Assembly: GCA_041665525.1 (NCBI GenBank)
Contig: JBAYIS010000005.1
Span: 93,219 to 157,218, forward strand
Source of the DNA: UBA8401 sp041665525
GTDB taxonomy: Bacteria > Bacteroidota > Ignavibacteria > UBA10030 > UBA8401
Direction: 5' to 3'
Length of the DNA stretch: 64,000 nt
Numbering within the stretch: the first letter of the stretch is position 1; every line of letters begins with the position of its first letter. The notes under the pieces are model-generated. The model worked only from the letters and a program-made list of their open reading frames with translations. It was not told where the DNA came from and did not search any database. Made by a program: the position numbers and the translations under genes. Shown here piece after piece: positions 43,177-52,087 of this stretch.

Positions 43177-44676
43177 TCATCTCTTTGACAGTTTGATACC
43201 ATACCAGACGATTCCCGCGACAACGCCTAAGATCAGGAGCACAACGATGAGAGTGCCGAAGACATTCGTTTCCGCCTGGATCTCTGCTGTGATCGTTTTA
43301 TCCTCTCCGTTGACAGGCTGATTGTCGGACAACGCCGTCGTTCGTAATCGTATTTCGTAGCGACCGGTTGCGATGCCGGAAGGAGGAGTAAATTCCAACG
43401 AGATCCGTTTTTCTTCGGAAATATCGAGGGATTGGATCACCATCGGATCGATCTTCTTCGTCCAGTTCAGTGGTACATCGGCTTCGATCTTTAAATTATC
43501 CAGCCTTCGCGTCCCTTCATTAACGAGCTCAACGGATAGCTGCACCTTTCCATCCGGCATGATGGAGTGGAACAACTGTTGAGCGCGGACAAGAAGCCTT
43601 CCTTTCCCGCGGGGGACTAGCTCCAGTTTTACATAACCGATTTGCAGTTTTTCGACCTCATCCTGAGTCCACAGACGCGAGGCGACATTCTTAAATTCAT
43701 CCATCCGGTCGCGCGGGATCACCAACACGAAAAAGAGAATCGGTTTGTCCATCCTGATCTCGTCCGTGGGACGGTCGGGAAGTGAAACATCCAGCGCAGC
43801 CCGGCGGGTGTTGGCATTTTCCAGGAATTTGAATTGACTCAATCGCGCACCTGTTTGCGGATCCTTAAAATACCTGTTCAATTGCTGCGGCAGGTTCACC
43901 ACTTCCAGTGCGAAGGTGTTGGACGTACCGCTGAACAGTTCAAGTGTCAGATCGTAGGTTGCAGTTTTACTCAGTTCCGCTTCCTGTGAGAATTGCTGTG
44001 ATTGTACGATCACTGTGTTTTGTGTCGCATCTTTTTGCAGGAAGATCTTCATCGTTCGGGAGGAACCGTTGCCGTAAATGAGATTGACCACAACTGCATC
44101 AAGATCCTGCAGCAGGATAAAATCCAGTTCTTTCGGATGGCCGAAGCGGAGTTCATCGATCTTTGCTTCATACGGCTGGCTGATAATAGAATTGTCCGTA
44201 TTTGCAATAGAGACGTAGATATTCGGTATTACATCGGGCTGCAGCGAGCGGAAGAGTTGATCCTCCATTTTGATCAATTTCTGAAACTCGGCATTCCCGC
44301 CGGAGGTATTGATAAGTGTAATGCGGACATGTTTTTTTCCGTCCCGCGTCTGATACTTCACCGCTTTTTCCACCGAAATAAACTGGGTCTCGAACAATAC
44401 GGCAAGCAGGGATTGCTGATAGTTCACTTCAGCATCGGAGTACGAAACTTTCGCCCGGTCGAGTTCTGCTTGCGAGAGCAGTCCTTTCCGAAAAAGGTCC
44501 TGCTGCCGCTCGAATTCTTTCCGGCTGAATTCGTATGCTTCTTTTGCACGCTTCAAGCCGAGCAGACGATATTTGTCATCCCGTTGATTGAAGTACGGGT
44601 TTGCCTGTGCAAATGATTGTGCGGTAGGGAATGCGACCACACCAATGAAAAATAAATACCAGAACAACTGTTTCAT
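43177..44676 (-). CDS. NEW3-domain membrane-anchored periplasmic protein with coiled-coil hairpin
   Basis: 499 aa, signal peptide (1-24) and one C-terminal membrane helix (about 470-490, LIVVLLILGVVAGIVWYGI) with a short basic tail. Residues 30-100 form a helical hairpin with the pattern of TolC/HlyD-type adaptors (AKEAYEFSRKEFERQQDLFR, KGLLSQAELDRAKVSYSDAE). Beta domains follow, and residues about 375-455 are a NEW3 domain (GKVQLSVELVNEGTRRLDNL, PLNWTKKID). The shape suggests a periplasmic partner for the ABC transporter encoded next to it; such pairing of NEW3 with ABC-2 genes is known, but the added hairpin is unusual. Confidence 0.78.
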   Translation of the reverse strand: MKQLFWYLFFIGVVAFPTAQSFAQANPYFNQRDDKYRLLGLKRAKEAYEFSRKEFERQQDLFRKGLLSQAELDRAKVSYSDAEVNYQQSLLAVLFETQFISVEKAVKYQTRDGKKHVRITLINTSGGNAEFQKLIKMEDQLFRSLQPDVIPNIYVSIANTDNSIISQPYEAKIDELRFGHPKELDFILLQDLDAVVVNLIYGNGSSRTMKIFLQKDATQNTVIVQSQQFSQEAELSKTATYDLTLELFSGTSNTFALEVVNLPQQLNRYFKDPQTGARLSQFKFLENANTRRAALDVSLPDRPTDEIRMDKPILFFVLVIPRDRMDEFKNVASRLWTQDEVEKLQIGYVKLELVPRGKGRLLVRAQQLFHSIMPDGKVQLSVELVNEGTRRLDNLKIEADVPLNWTKKIDPMVIQSLDISEEKRISLEFTPPSGIATGRYEIRLRTTALSDNQPVNGEDKTITAEIQAETNVFGTLIVVLLILGVVAGIVWYGIKLSKR

Positions 44677-44762
44677 AATATTGTTGGAAAGAAAATGTCT
44701 TCGTCGTTGTTTACTGAACGGATGAAGGTATCATCCCTTCGTGTCGTTGATGGAAATACCGT

Positions 44763-45485
44763 TCATTTCCGCATGATCATCCGGCCCATGGGCTTCGGCT
44801 TGTTGAATGTTTCCTTGGATGTTTTTCCATCGCGTGAAAATACGATTGTTACTTTATCGCCTTCGTTCAATTCGGTATATGCTTCATCGAACTCTTCTGC
44901 AGATGAAACGGATTTCCCATTGATGGAGACGATGATATCATCCTTTATCGGTGAAAATGTAATAAAATTATTGGATGCAGTCGGAAGTGTTTTGTTCACG
45001 ACGGCCTTGTCTCCCTTCGTTTTCAGGGCAAGCCCGAGTGCCGGCAGAAGAATTTCGCCCTCTTCGCGTTCCATCCGCATCACCATGCCGCCGCGGCTTC
45101 CTTCTTTGTTCAATTCTTCATTGCTCTTTTTCGTAAAGGTGGCAATTAAAAGATTCTCGTTCCGTTTCAGACCCAGTTTAATTTCCTGTCCAACCGATGC
45201 TTTTTCGTACAATTCACGAAGATCTTTTATCCCTTTTAGTTTTTTCCCGTTCATCATCAGTATACGATCATCCTTTTGGATATCGACAGATGTTTTTTCA
45301 TGGTTGCCGAGGATGATATTGACAACAAGCATATTTTCTTTCGGAAGAACCACCGCGCCTATTTCGCGGATAATTATTGCATCATCAGCTGAAATAGTCC
45401 GTGTGAATTGTTTTACTTCCTGCGAGGAATGGAGCGGGTTGATCAGCAGCAGTGCAGTGGTGAGTGCAGCAAGAAAATGTTTCAT
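44763..45485 (-). CDS. PDZ domain-containing exported protein
   Basis: 240 aa with signal peptide (MKHFLAALTTALLLINPLHS). There are two PDZ-like domains: residues 65-110 (VDIQKDDRILMMNGKKLKGI) and 165-225 (NNFITFSPIKDDIIVSINGK, KVTIVFSRDGK). There is no protease domain, so it is an adaptor or sensor in the periplasm. It is the first gene of the leftward operon, divergent from the histidine kinase, and the 142 bases between carry a four-copy direct repeat. It may present misfolded or surplus envelope peptides to the NEW3-ABC complex, which is inference. Confidence 0.82.
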   Translation of the reverse strand: MKHFLAALTTALLLINPLHSSQEVKQFTRTISADDAIIIREIGAVVLPKENMLVVNIILGNHEKTSVDIQKDDRILMMNGKKLKGIKDLRELYEKASVGQEIKLGLKRNENLLIATFTKKSNEELNKEGSRGGMVMRMEREEGEILLPALGLALKTKGDKAVVNKTLPTASNNFITFSPIKDDIIVSINGKSVSSAEEFDEAYTELNEGDKVTIVFSRDGKTSKETFNKPKPMGRMIMRK

Positions 45486-45552
45486 AGATTCTCCGTTTGT
45501 TTTTGTTGTGCTGTTTCACGGACAATCTACCTCTGCAGTTGCACGTTTCATA

Positions 45553-45588
45553 GTTAAAGAATGTTATGCTCTGTTAAATAGTGTTAAA
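45553..45588. promoter_or_regulatory. Four direct repeats at 10-bp period, probable response-regulator operator
   Basis: GTTAAA at 45553, GTTATG at 45563, GTTAAA at 45573 and GTTAAA at 45583 lie exactly 10 bases apart on the same face of the helix, in the shared leader of the PDZ-ABC operon and the kinase gene. This is the layout bound by tandem dimers of OmpR/PhoB-family regulators such as the one encoded at 47262. Confidence 0.65.
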
Positions 45589-45627
45589 AGAGAGGAATTT
45601 GTGGTGGAGGATCATTAGATTAAAGGT

Positions 45628-47265
45628 GTGAAAAAAGGGACAAGGAATATCGCAATCATGATCGCTGTTATCTCCGTCGCGCTCGTCGGACTGATAGCAT
45701 TGCAAATCTATCTATTGTCCGAATCCTACGCACAAAAGGAGCAGGCGTTTGACCGTAATGTGTTGAATGCGCTTAATACCGTTTCGCAACAAATCGAAAA
45801 GAATGAAGCCGCGTCGAAGATTTTCACCGTAGCTCTGAATCCATCGGATATTCCCCCCTCCGGCCCTATGAAGAAATTCAGAAGGACCATCCCTCCGGTT
45901 CCTGGCAAATCGGCGCAGAAGAAGGGAAATTATACATGGATCATTTCAGATACAGTAAAGAACGAACAAGGGAAACAGATGCGCGTAGAGGTGTTCCATT
46001 CATCCGGTGTGGACACGATGACTTCAGTATTCGTTCAAAAGCATACCGGAACGCCTCACGAGAAACAGACGATTTCCTATAGTTTTTCAACCGATGAGCA
46101 GGGTGTGCGGATTTCCACCAGCATGCGCGATTCCGCATCGGTGCTTTTCCGGGATACAACAAAAAAGAGACGTGGTGAGATTGTCGCCCGGGTCGTGGAT
46201 AAACTCTTTTTAATCGAAACACTGCCGCTGGAACAACGGATCGAACTGGGGACATTGGATTCATTAATCAAACAATCTCTTTCTTCGGTTGGTATTTCCA
46301 TGAGATACAGTTTTCGTGTAACCGTCGGCGATGGCGATTCTGTAAAATTGGCGAACGATTCAGTGCGGCATACGGAATTATCAGCGACTCCGTTTAAAGT
46401 CCAATTGTTCCCGAACGATGTCCTTTCTTCCCGGTACGAGTTAGCGCTGCTGTTACCGGATAAAGTTTCGGTTGTGCTCGGGGAAATGGCTGCTTTGATG
46501 CTGATGTCGTTGCTGTTTATGACGATCATCATCGTCAGCTTCGTGTATTCAATTCGTGTCATTGTTCTGCAGAAACGCCTCTCTCTATCGATCATCGACT
46601 TCATTAACAATATGACCCATGAATTCAAAACGCCGATTTCAACCATTGCGCTTGCGTCGGAAGCAATCGCCAAACCGGAAGTGTTGAAGAGCAGGCCAAA
46701 AGTTTTGAAATATACCTCACTCATTGTGGACGAAAACAACCGGATGAAACATCAGGTGGACAAGATTCTGCAGATGGCTGTTCTGGAAGAAGGAACTGCC
46801 GAATGGAAGATATCCGATGTGAACCTGCATGAGTCGATCCTTCAGGCGGTGAAGAATTTCTCTCTCGTCATAGAGCAACGGAATGGAAAGATCACCACAG
46901 ATTTGAAGGCGGCCAGTTTCGTCGTGAGAGGGGATTCTATTCATCTTTCGAACATATTGAACAACATCCTGGACAATGCGGTTAAATATTCTTCAGCCAT
47001 CCCGGTGATCGAAATCAGCACGCACAATGCCGGTCCCTCTGTCGTTGTCCGGATCAGCGACAACGGCATCGGCATCGCGAAAGAGGATGTCGAACGAGTG
47101 TTCGATAAATATTATCGCGTCTCTACCGGAAATACACATGATGTGAAAGGATTCGGATTGGGATTAAGTTACGTGAAACTGATCGTCAGTTCCCATCATG
47201 GTACTGTTTCGCTCAGCAGTATTCCCGGAACAGGGACGACAGTGGAGATCACGTTTCCTGTATGA
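45628..47265 (+). CDS. Sensor histidine kinase
   Basis: 545 aa, GTG start at 45628 behind an AAAGG box. Two membrane helices (residues 9-29 and 286-308) enclose a 255-residue periplasmic sensor with no recognised domain. Cytoplasmic part: H-box NNMTHEFKTPISTIAL with His331, N-box NILNNILDNAVKYSS, G1 RISDNGIGIAKEDV, F/G2 VKGFGLGLSYVKLI. There is no HAMP domain between the second helix and the H-box. It is translationally coupled (4-base overlap) to the response regulator and divergent from the PDZ operon. Confidence 0.93.
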   Translation: MKKGTRNIAIMIAVISVALVGLIALQIYLLSESYAQKEQAFDRNVLNALNTVSQQIEKNEAASKIFTVALNPSDIPPSGPMKKFRRTIPPVPGKSAQKKGNYTWIISDTVKNEQGKQMRVEVFHSSGVDTMTSVFVQKHTGTPHEKQTISYSFSTDEQGVRISTSMRDSASVLFRDTTKKRRGEIVARVVDKLFLIETLPLEQRIELGTLDSLIKQSLSSVGISMRYSFRVTVGDGDSVKLANDSVRHTELSATPFKVQLFPNDVLSSRYELALLLPDKVSVVLGEMAALMLMSLLFMTIIIVSFVYSIRVIVLQKRLSLSIIDFINNMTHEFKTPISTIALASEAIAKPEVLKSRPKVLKYTSLIVDENNRMKHQVDKILQMAVLEEGTAEWKISDVNLHESILQAVKNFSLVIEQRNGKITTDLKAASFVVRGDSIHLSNILNNILDNAVKYSSAIPVIEISTHNAGPSVVVRISDNGIGIAKEDVERVFDKYYRVSTGNTHDVKGFGLGLSYVKLIVSSHHGTVSLSSIPGTGTTVEITFPV

Positions 47266-47963
47266 AACCGCATCGCCGCATATTGCTGCTGGAAGATGAT
47301 GCAAATCTCGGTTTTATCTTAAAGGAACATCTTGAGATGAACGGTTTTGCAGTGACACTCTGTGCCAACGGCGTCGAAGGTTTAGCCGAATTCCGAAAAC
47401 AAAAAATTTCAATGTGTCTGGTGGATGTCATGATGCCGAAAAAGGACGGGTTCTCGTTCGTGAAAGAGATCCGGGGGCATGATCAAAAAACACCCGTAAT
47501 TTTCCTGACAGCAAAATCGCTGAAAGAGGACCGCATCGAAGGACTGAAGATCGGAGCGGATGATTATATCACGAAACCATTCAGCATGGAAGAACTTCTT
47601 TTGAGGATTAGCGCCGTACTGAAACGATCGTCTCCAATGGAACTGTCTGATAAACCGCAAAATGAATTTAAGATCGGAACATTCCGATTCGACGTCCGGA
47701 AATCGCTGCTGCTGGCCAATAAGAAAAAACCGATCACACTTACATCCAAAGAGGCGGAACTGCTGGCATTTCTGTGCGCTGCAATGAATACCGTTATCGA
47801 ACGTGAACGAATCCTCAATTCAGTGTGGACCAATGACTCTTATTATTCTGCACGCAGCATGGATGTATATCTTTCGAAACTCCGCAAATACCTCAAAAGT
47901 GATCCGAAGATCTCCATCATCAATGTCCGCGGCAAAGGATTCAAACTGCTCGTTGATGAATAA
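47262..47963 (+). CDS. OmpR-family response regulator
   Basis: 233 aa. The receiver domain (1-120) has the acidic pair in LLEDD, phospho-acceptor Asp55 in CLVDVMMPKKDG, Thr83 and Lys105 in YITKPF; the winged-helix DNA-binding domain (135-233) has SKEAELLAFLCAAMNTVIER and SMDVYLSKLRKYLKSD, VRGKGFKLL. It is the partner of the kinase whose stop it overlaps. The direct repeats at 45553-45588 are its most likely target, giving autoregulation and control of the PDZ-NEW3-ABC operon. Confidence 0.95.
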   Translation: MKPHRRILLLEDDANLGFILKEHLEMNGFAVTLCANGVEGLAEFRKQKISMCLVDVMMPKKDGFSFVKEIRGHDQKTPVIFLTAKSLKEDRIEGLKIGADDYITKPFSMEELLLRISAVLKRSSPMELSDKPQNEFKIGTFRFDVRKSLLLANKKKPITLTSKEAELLAFLCAAMNTVIERERILNSVWTNDSYYSARSMDVYLSKLRKYLKSDPKISIINVRGKGFKLLVDE

Positions 47964-48065
47964 CACAATATTTTTCATTTCTTTTAAGCACATCTCAGTC
48001 TCGATTGTCTAAAATCTGATTTTTGCGGTTTTTTCGCTAAAATATAGTAAATTCAATCACCACAG

Positions 48066-49034
48066 ATGAGACGAACCACAACATTGCTCTTTTTGGGCAT
48101 TCTTTTGACCGGCTGTATTGACGATGCGCCGCATGATAATCCGCTTGATCCGGAATCCGCTGGATATGTGAACGAGGGGAACTTGACTGGTAGGATCATC
48201 ATCGCCAACCAATCTGAAGGAGTTCCGGGCGCCTTTGTCTGGAATAGTACAGAAGGCATCGGTACGACGACGGATACCTCAGGAAATTTTTCCTTTGCGA
48301 AATTATCGGAAGGGGAGCACCGGTGTATTGTGTCGGCGGAAAAATATGCCAACGATACATTTATTGTGACGATTCGACCCAAAACAACAGCGCAAGTCGT
48401 TCGTGGATTAAATGCAGCACCGGTAGTGACCTTTCAACAGATTCTGTCGCGGAAGATCGACTATATCGATTATAGTCCCCGATATTTTGTCGATATTGTC
48501 GCGACCGTCACAGATCCGAACAGCATTTATGATCCGGATTCGGCATGGTTCAACGTCACCACCTATAGTTTTCCGCTGACATATTCCACTTTGTCAAAAA
48601 ATTTTACAGTCACACTTGAAAAAGATTCCTTTCCAACAAATACCATTGACTGGCTTGTGGGAAAACCGCTGCACATCATTGCAAAGGATATCCATAATTC
48701 CTTCAGCGTCAGCGAATCATTTTTTGTTACCAGAGTCATCGAAAATTCTTCAGTACCGGTCGATCAGGACACAACGAGTGCGACCCCGCTGTTTTCCTGG
48801 ACCCCGCCGAATGTTAATTATGAATACACGAATACCGTCACGGTGTATCGTGCCGGAACTGAAACAGTCGTATGGACCTATTCCGGATTGATACCGTTCT
48901 TCGAAGAACTGCAGTATCCGTCGAACGGGAGTGCTCCAACGTTGACCAAGGGGAATTATTTCTGGACGATTACCCTCGTCGATAAATTCGGGAATTATTC
49001 CCGTTCACGTGAATCTTATTTTGTGGTGCAATAA
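48066..49034 (+). CDS. Lipoprotein with carboxypeptidase-regulatory-like domain
   Basis: 322 aa. Lipobox LTGC (Cys at about residue 18) after MRRTTTLLFLGILL. Residues 38-105 form a CarboxypepD-reg-like beta domain (GNLTGRIIIANQSEGVPGAF, TTTDTSGNFSFAKLSEGEHR); the C-terminal 200 residues resemble Ig/FN3-like folds (LFSWTPPNVNYEYTN). It is probably outer-membrane-attached or surface exposed. The sigma-54 activator gene starts on the very next base after its stop, so the two are co-transcribed; it could provide the surface input of that signalling locus. Confidence 0.78.
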   Translation: MRRTTTLLFLGILLTGCIDDAPHDNPLDPESAGYVNEGNLTGRIIIANQSEGVPGAFVWNSTEGIGTTTDTSGNFSFAKLSEGEHRCIVSAEKYANDTFIVTIRPKTTAQVVRGLNAAPVVTFQQILSRKIDYIDYSPRYFVDIVATVTDPNSIYDPDSAWFNVTTYSFPLTYSTLSKNFTVTLEKDSFPTNTIDWLVGKPLHIIAKDIHNSFSVSESFFVTRVIENSSVPVDQDTTSATPLFSWTPPNVNYEYTNTVTVYRAGTETVVWTYSGLIPFFEELQYPSNGSAPTLTKGNYFWTITLVDKFGNYSRSRESYFVVQ

Positions 49035-50510
49035 ATGGAACATCCCAAAGACAACTTTAACGCCTTATTTGAGATCACTCGGACGATCAACTCCATCCTG
49101 GAACCGGATGCATTGCTGGAAAAAGTGCTGGAGATCGCCATGAAGCATCTTTCGGCAGAACGGGGTTTTGTGATTCTGGCGGACACCAACAGTGAAAGCG
49201 GATACACTGTCGTGACAGTGAAGAATTTTAATTCAAAAAAAGCGAGCGAAGAATTCGCAGCTTCTTCTTCGGTAGTGAAATCCGTTCTGCAGTCCGGCGA
49301 AGCGATATTGACATTTGACGCTATGAGTGACGAACGATTTGAATCGTCCGTGAGCATTATGGCGCAAAAGATTCTTTCAATCATCTGCATCCCTCTCCGT
49401 GCCGGCGAACGGATCTTCGGCGCCGTCTATTTGGACAGCAGTAAATCCCGGAAGGCCTTCACGGAGGATGCTTTGAAATTCCTGACGGTTTTCGGCAGCC
49501 TGGCTGCGATTGCGATTGAAAATGCGCAACGGTATTCCACATTGGAAAAAGAAAACACACGGCTAAAGAATCAGGCCGATGTGTCGCATCTGTTCAGTAA
49601 TATCATTGGAGCGAGCGAAAAATGGCGGAAAGTGTTGGAAATCTCCCAGCGCGTTCTGGATGTGGATGCCGCAGTGCTGATCACCGGAGAGAGCGGAACC
49701 GGCAAGGAACTGATTGCCCGCGCCATTCATGAACATGGAACGCGTGCCGGACAGCCCTTTGTGGCTGTCAATAGTTCTGCGCTGCCGGAACAGTTGATGG
49801 AGAGCGAATTATTCGGTCATGTGAGAGGATCGTTCACGGGTGCGGCATCGGACAAGAAAGGATTGGTCGAAGTCGCGGAAGGGGGAACGCTTTTTCTGGA
49901 CGAGATCGGTGAATTGGCGCCGACACTTCAGGCGAAGATTCTCCGCTTGCTGCAGGAAAAAGAATACCGTCGTGTCGGGGATACTGTTAATCGGAAAACA
50001 GATATCCGTATCATCGCCGCCACAAATAAAGATCTGAAAGAAGAAGTGAAGGCGAACCGGTTTCGGGAAGATTTGTATTTTCGTTTGAATGTGGTCGGCA
50101 TCCATCTGCCGCCGCTCCGCGAACGAAAGGATGATGTTCCCCTGCTGGCGCAACATTTTGTAAAGCGGGCGGCAATAAATTACAAACGGCCGATCGACAG
50201 CATTCATCCCGAAGCGATGCAGTTGCTGCTGGCAAATCCATGGAAAGGGAACGTCCGCGAATTCCAGAATGTAATCGAACGGGCAGTGGTGCTATGCCGG
50301 GGGACGCAATTAACGAAGGATGATTTTCTGTTCGATTCGAGCGACCAATCGGCGCTGCAGAAAAGTGCGATGACTCTTGCAGATGTGGAACGTCAACTGA
50401 TCGAAACAACTTTGGCAGAAATGAACGGCAATCGTACACGAACAGCAGAACGACTGGGCGTTTCGCTGCGATGGCTGCAATACCGCATTAAAGAATGGGG
50501 TAATGAATAA
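49035..50510 (+). CDS. GAF-domain sigma-54-dependent activator (Fis-type)
   Basis: 491 aa. A GAF sensory domain (10-165), an AAA+ domain (185-415) with Walker A GESGTGKE (218-225), the sigma-54 contact loop GSFTGA (265-270; usual GAFTGA with Ala to Ser), Walker B TLFLDE (285-290) and the sensor Arg region, then a Fis-type helix-turn-helix (450-490, TRTAERLGVSLRWLQYRI). It opens sigma-54 promoters by ATP hydrolysis. A good sigma-54 promoter with an upstream inverted repeat lies at 52876-52967, four genes downstream, before the T9SS protein; that is its most plausible target. Starts with no gap after the lipoprotein gene. Confidence 0.93.
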   Translation: MEHPKDNFNALFEITRTINSILEPDALLEKVLEIAMKHLSAERGFVILADTNSESGYTVVTVKNFNSKKASEEFAASSSVVKSVLQSGEAILTFDAMSDERFESSVSIMAQKILSIICIPLRAGERIFGAVYLDSSKSRKAFTEDALKFLTVFGSLAAIAIENAQRYSTLEKENTRLKNQADVSHLFSNIIGASEKWRKVLEISQRVLDVDAAVLITGESGTGKELIARAIHEHGTRAGQPFVAVNSSALPEQLMESELFGHVRGSFTGAASDKKGLVEVAEGGTLFLDEIGELAPTLQAKILRLLQEKEYRRVGDTVNRKTDIRIIAATNKDLKEEVKANRFREDLYFRLNVVGIHLPPLRERKDDVPLLAQHFVKRAAINYKRPIDSIHPEAMQLLLANPWKGNVREFQNVIERAVVLCRGTQLTKDDFLFDSSDQSALQKSAMTLADVERQLIETTLAEMNGNRTRTAERLGVSLRWLQYRIKEWGNE

Positions 50511-50520
50511 GGATCTCATA

Positions 50521-50561
50521 CAAAGACGAAAAGCGACGAATGTGTATCCTTTGCGTCTTTG
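50521..50561 (+). repeat. Inverted repeat between the activator and kinase genes
   Basis: CAAAGACG at 50521-50528 and CGTCTTTG at 50554-50561 could form an 8-bp stem with a 25-base loop, just before the kinase start at 50576. The right arm is followed by GCGTGAGAAA, a sequence I suspect recurs as a short repeat in genomes of this group, but I cannot verify that here. Confidence 0.35.
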
Positions 50562-50575
50562 CGTGAGAAATAGCG

Positions 50576-52087
50576 ATGAACGGAAACCAATTTAAAATAG
50601 AACACAAGATCAACGAAAGTGCAACGACCATCGTCTACCGCGCTTTTGACGAGATGCTGCATCGTCCTGTCCTGCTCAAAGTACTGCAAAAGCATCTGAT
50701 CGGCGATGACGGATTGAAGCAGCGTTTTATGCGTGAGGCACGCGCTTGTGCTGCGCTGCGAAGCGAGCATATTGTGCAGGTGTACGATCTGACGGAGATC
50801 GACGGTGCACCGGCGATCGTGATGGAATTTGTCGAAGGGCGATCGTTGAAAGATGTGATCGCAGCCGGAATTCCCGAACCGCTGGCTGTGACAAAAAAAA
50901 CCGCGACCCATGTGCTCCGGGCATTAACAGTTGCCCATGAGAAGGGAATTATTCACCGGGATATTAAACCGGGAAATATTTTGGTTTCGGAAAAAGGTGC
51001 GATTAAGGTAACGGACTTTGGACTGGCGTATGTTGCGCTTTCTCCCACCGTGACGATGGAAGGGATGGTGCTCGGCACTCCGGCGTATATGGCTCCGGAA
51101 CAGGTACGCGGAGACGAAGTCGATCAGCGAACTGATCTCTTTTCACTTGGTGTTACCCTGATTGAAGTGTTGAGCGGGGAACGTATCTTCGAAGGGTCGA
51201 CGTACTCCGAATGCATGAAAAAGGTACTGGTGTTTACTGGAGAGGAGTTGAAACGATTCGATGATCGATCGGATACGGAATTCTCGGATTTTTTAAAAAT
51301 AATGCTTCAGCCCAAAAAGGAAAATCGTTTTGCATCTGCACGCGAAGCGTTGAATGCTCTTCATGATACCGCCTCTTCCTTATTTGAACAGCAGAGCCAG
51401 CCTGTCCGCCGAAAACATACGCTGCCGATAAGTTTAGCGATAACGGCGATTGTGTGCCTGGTGATTGTAGGATTAGTGAAATTTGTGCAGCCGGACACTG
51501 GTGAAGAAGGGCCGAATATTCAATATCAAACTCCGCAAACGGCAGATTCTGCAAACTCTCCTTTACTGGAGGCCGATCAGCGTTCCGAAAAAGGACTGGA
51601 CAACATTTCGCATCCCCCGGTTCCGGAAAATGTGATTGAAAAAAGCACCGCCGCCGTTTCAGTCGATTCGGGAAGAGTGTTCCTCAACAGCACTCCATGG
51701 GCGAAAGTGTTTATTGATAATCAATTGATCGGCGAAACACCGATCGCAAAACCTGTGAAACTCTCTGCGGGAAATCATTCGGTAATGTTCGCCAATCCGG
51801 CATTCGATCCGATCATCAAATCCGTCACTGTCCGCTCCGAGCGGGATATCGTCGTGACCGGAAATTTTTTGGAACATGCTGGATATTTCATGTGCACGAT
51901 TGTACCCTGGGCGGAAATCTATGTGGATGAACAATATAAAGATACAACTCCGCTAACGAAGCCGATCATTCTCTCTGCGGGGAAGCATACAGTCCGATTC
52001 AAAAATGAATCGTTTGCCGATCAGGTAAAAGAGATCGTCATTATTGCCGGAGATACAACACATGCAGCAGTAACTTTTGTCCAATGA
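50576..52087 (+). CDS. Ser/Thr protein kinase with PEGA repeats
   Basis: 503 aa. Hanks-type kinase domain (residues 7-265): Lys35 (VLLKVL), catalytic HRDIKPGN with Asp129, DFG at 147-149, GTPAYMAPEQ activation segment. The glycine-rich loop is replaced by KINESATTIVYRA, with no glycine. One membrane helix follows at about 285-302 (SLAITAIVCLVIVGLVKF), then two PEGA domains outside the cytoplasm (about 360-420 and 430-495, STPWAKVFIDNQLIGETPI and VPWAEIYVDEQYKDTTPL), which in other bacteria bind surface structures. A transmembrane sensor kinase of the signalling locus. The next gene overlaps its end by 4 bases. Confidence 0.92.
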   Translation: MNGNQFKIEHKINESATTIVYRAFDEMLHRPVLLKVLQKHLIGDDGLKQRFMREARACAALRSEHIVQVYDLTEIDGAPAIVMEFVEGRSLKDVIAAGIPEPLAVTKKTATHVLRALTVAHEKGIIHRDIKPGNILVSEKGAIKVTDFGLAYVALSPTVTMEGMVLGTPAYMAPEQVRGDEVDQRTDLFSLGVTLIEVLSGERIFEGSTYSECMKKVLVFTGEELKRFDDRSDTEFSDFLKIMLQPKKENRFASAREALNALHDTASSLFEQQSQPVRRKHTLPISLAITAIVCLVIVGLVKFVQPDTGEEGPNIQYQTPQTADSANSPLLEADQRSEKGLDNISHPPVPENVIEKSTAAVSVDSGRVFLNSTPWAKVFIDNQLIGETPIAKPVKLSAGNHSVMFANPAFDPIIKSVTVRSERDIVVTGNFLEHAGYFMCTIVPWAEIYVDEQYKDTTPLTKPIILSAGKHTVRFKNESFADQVKEIVIIAGDTTHAAVTFVQ

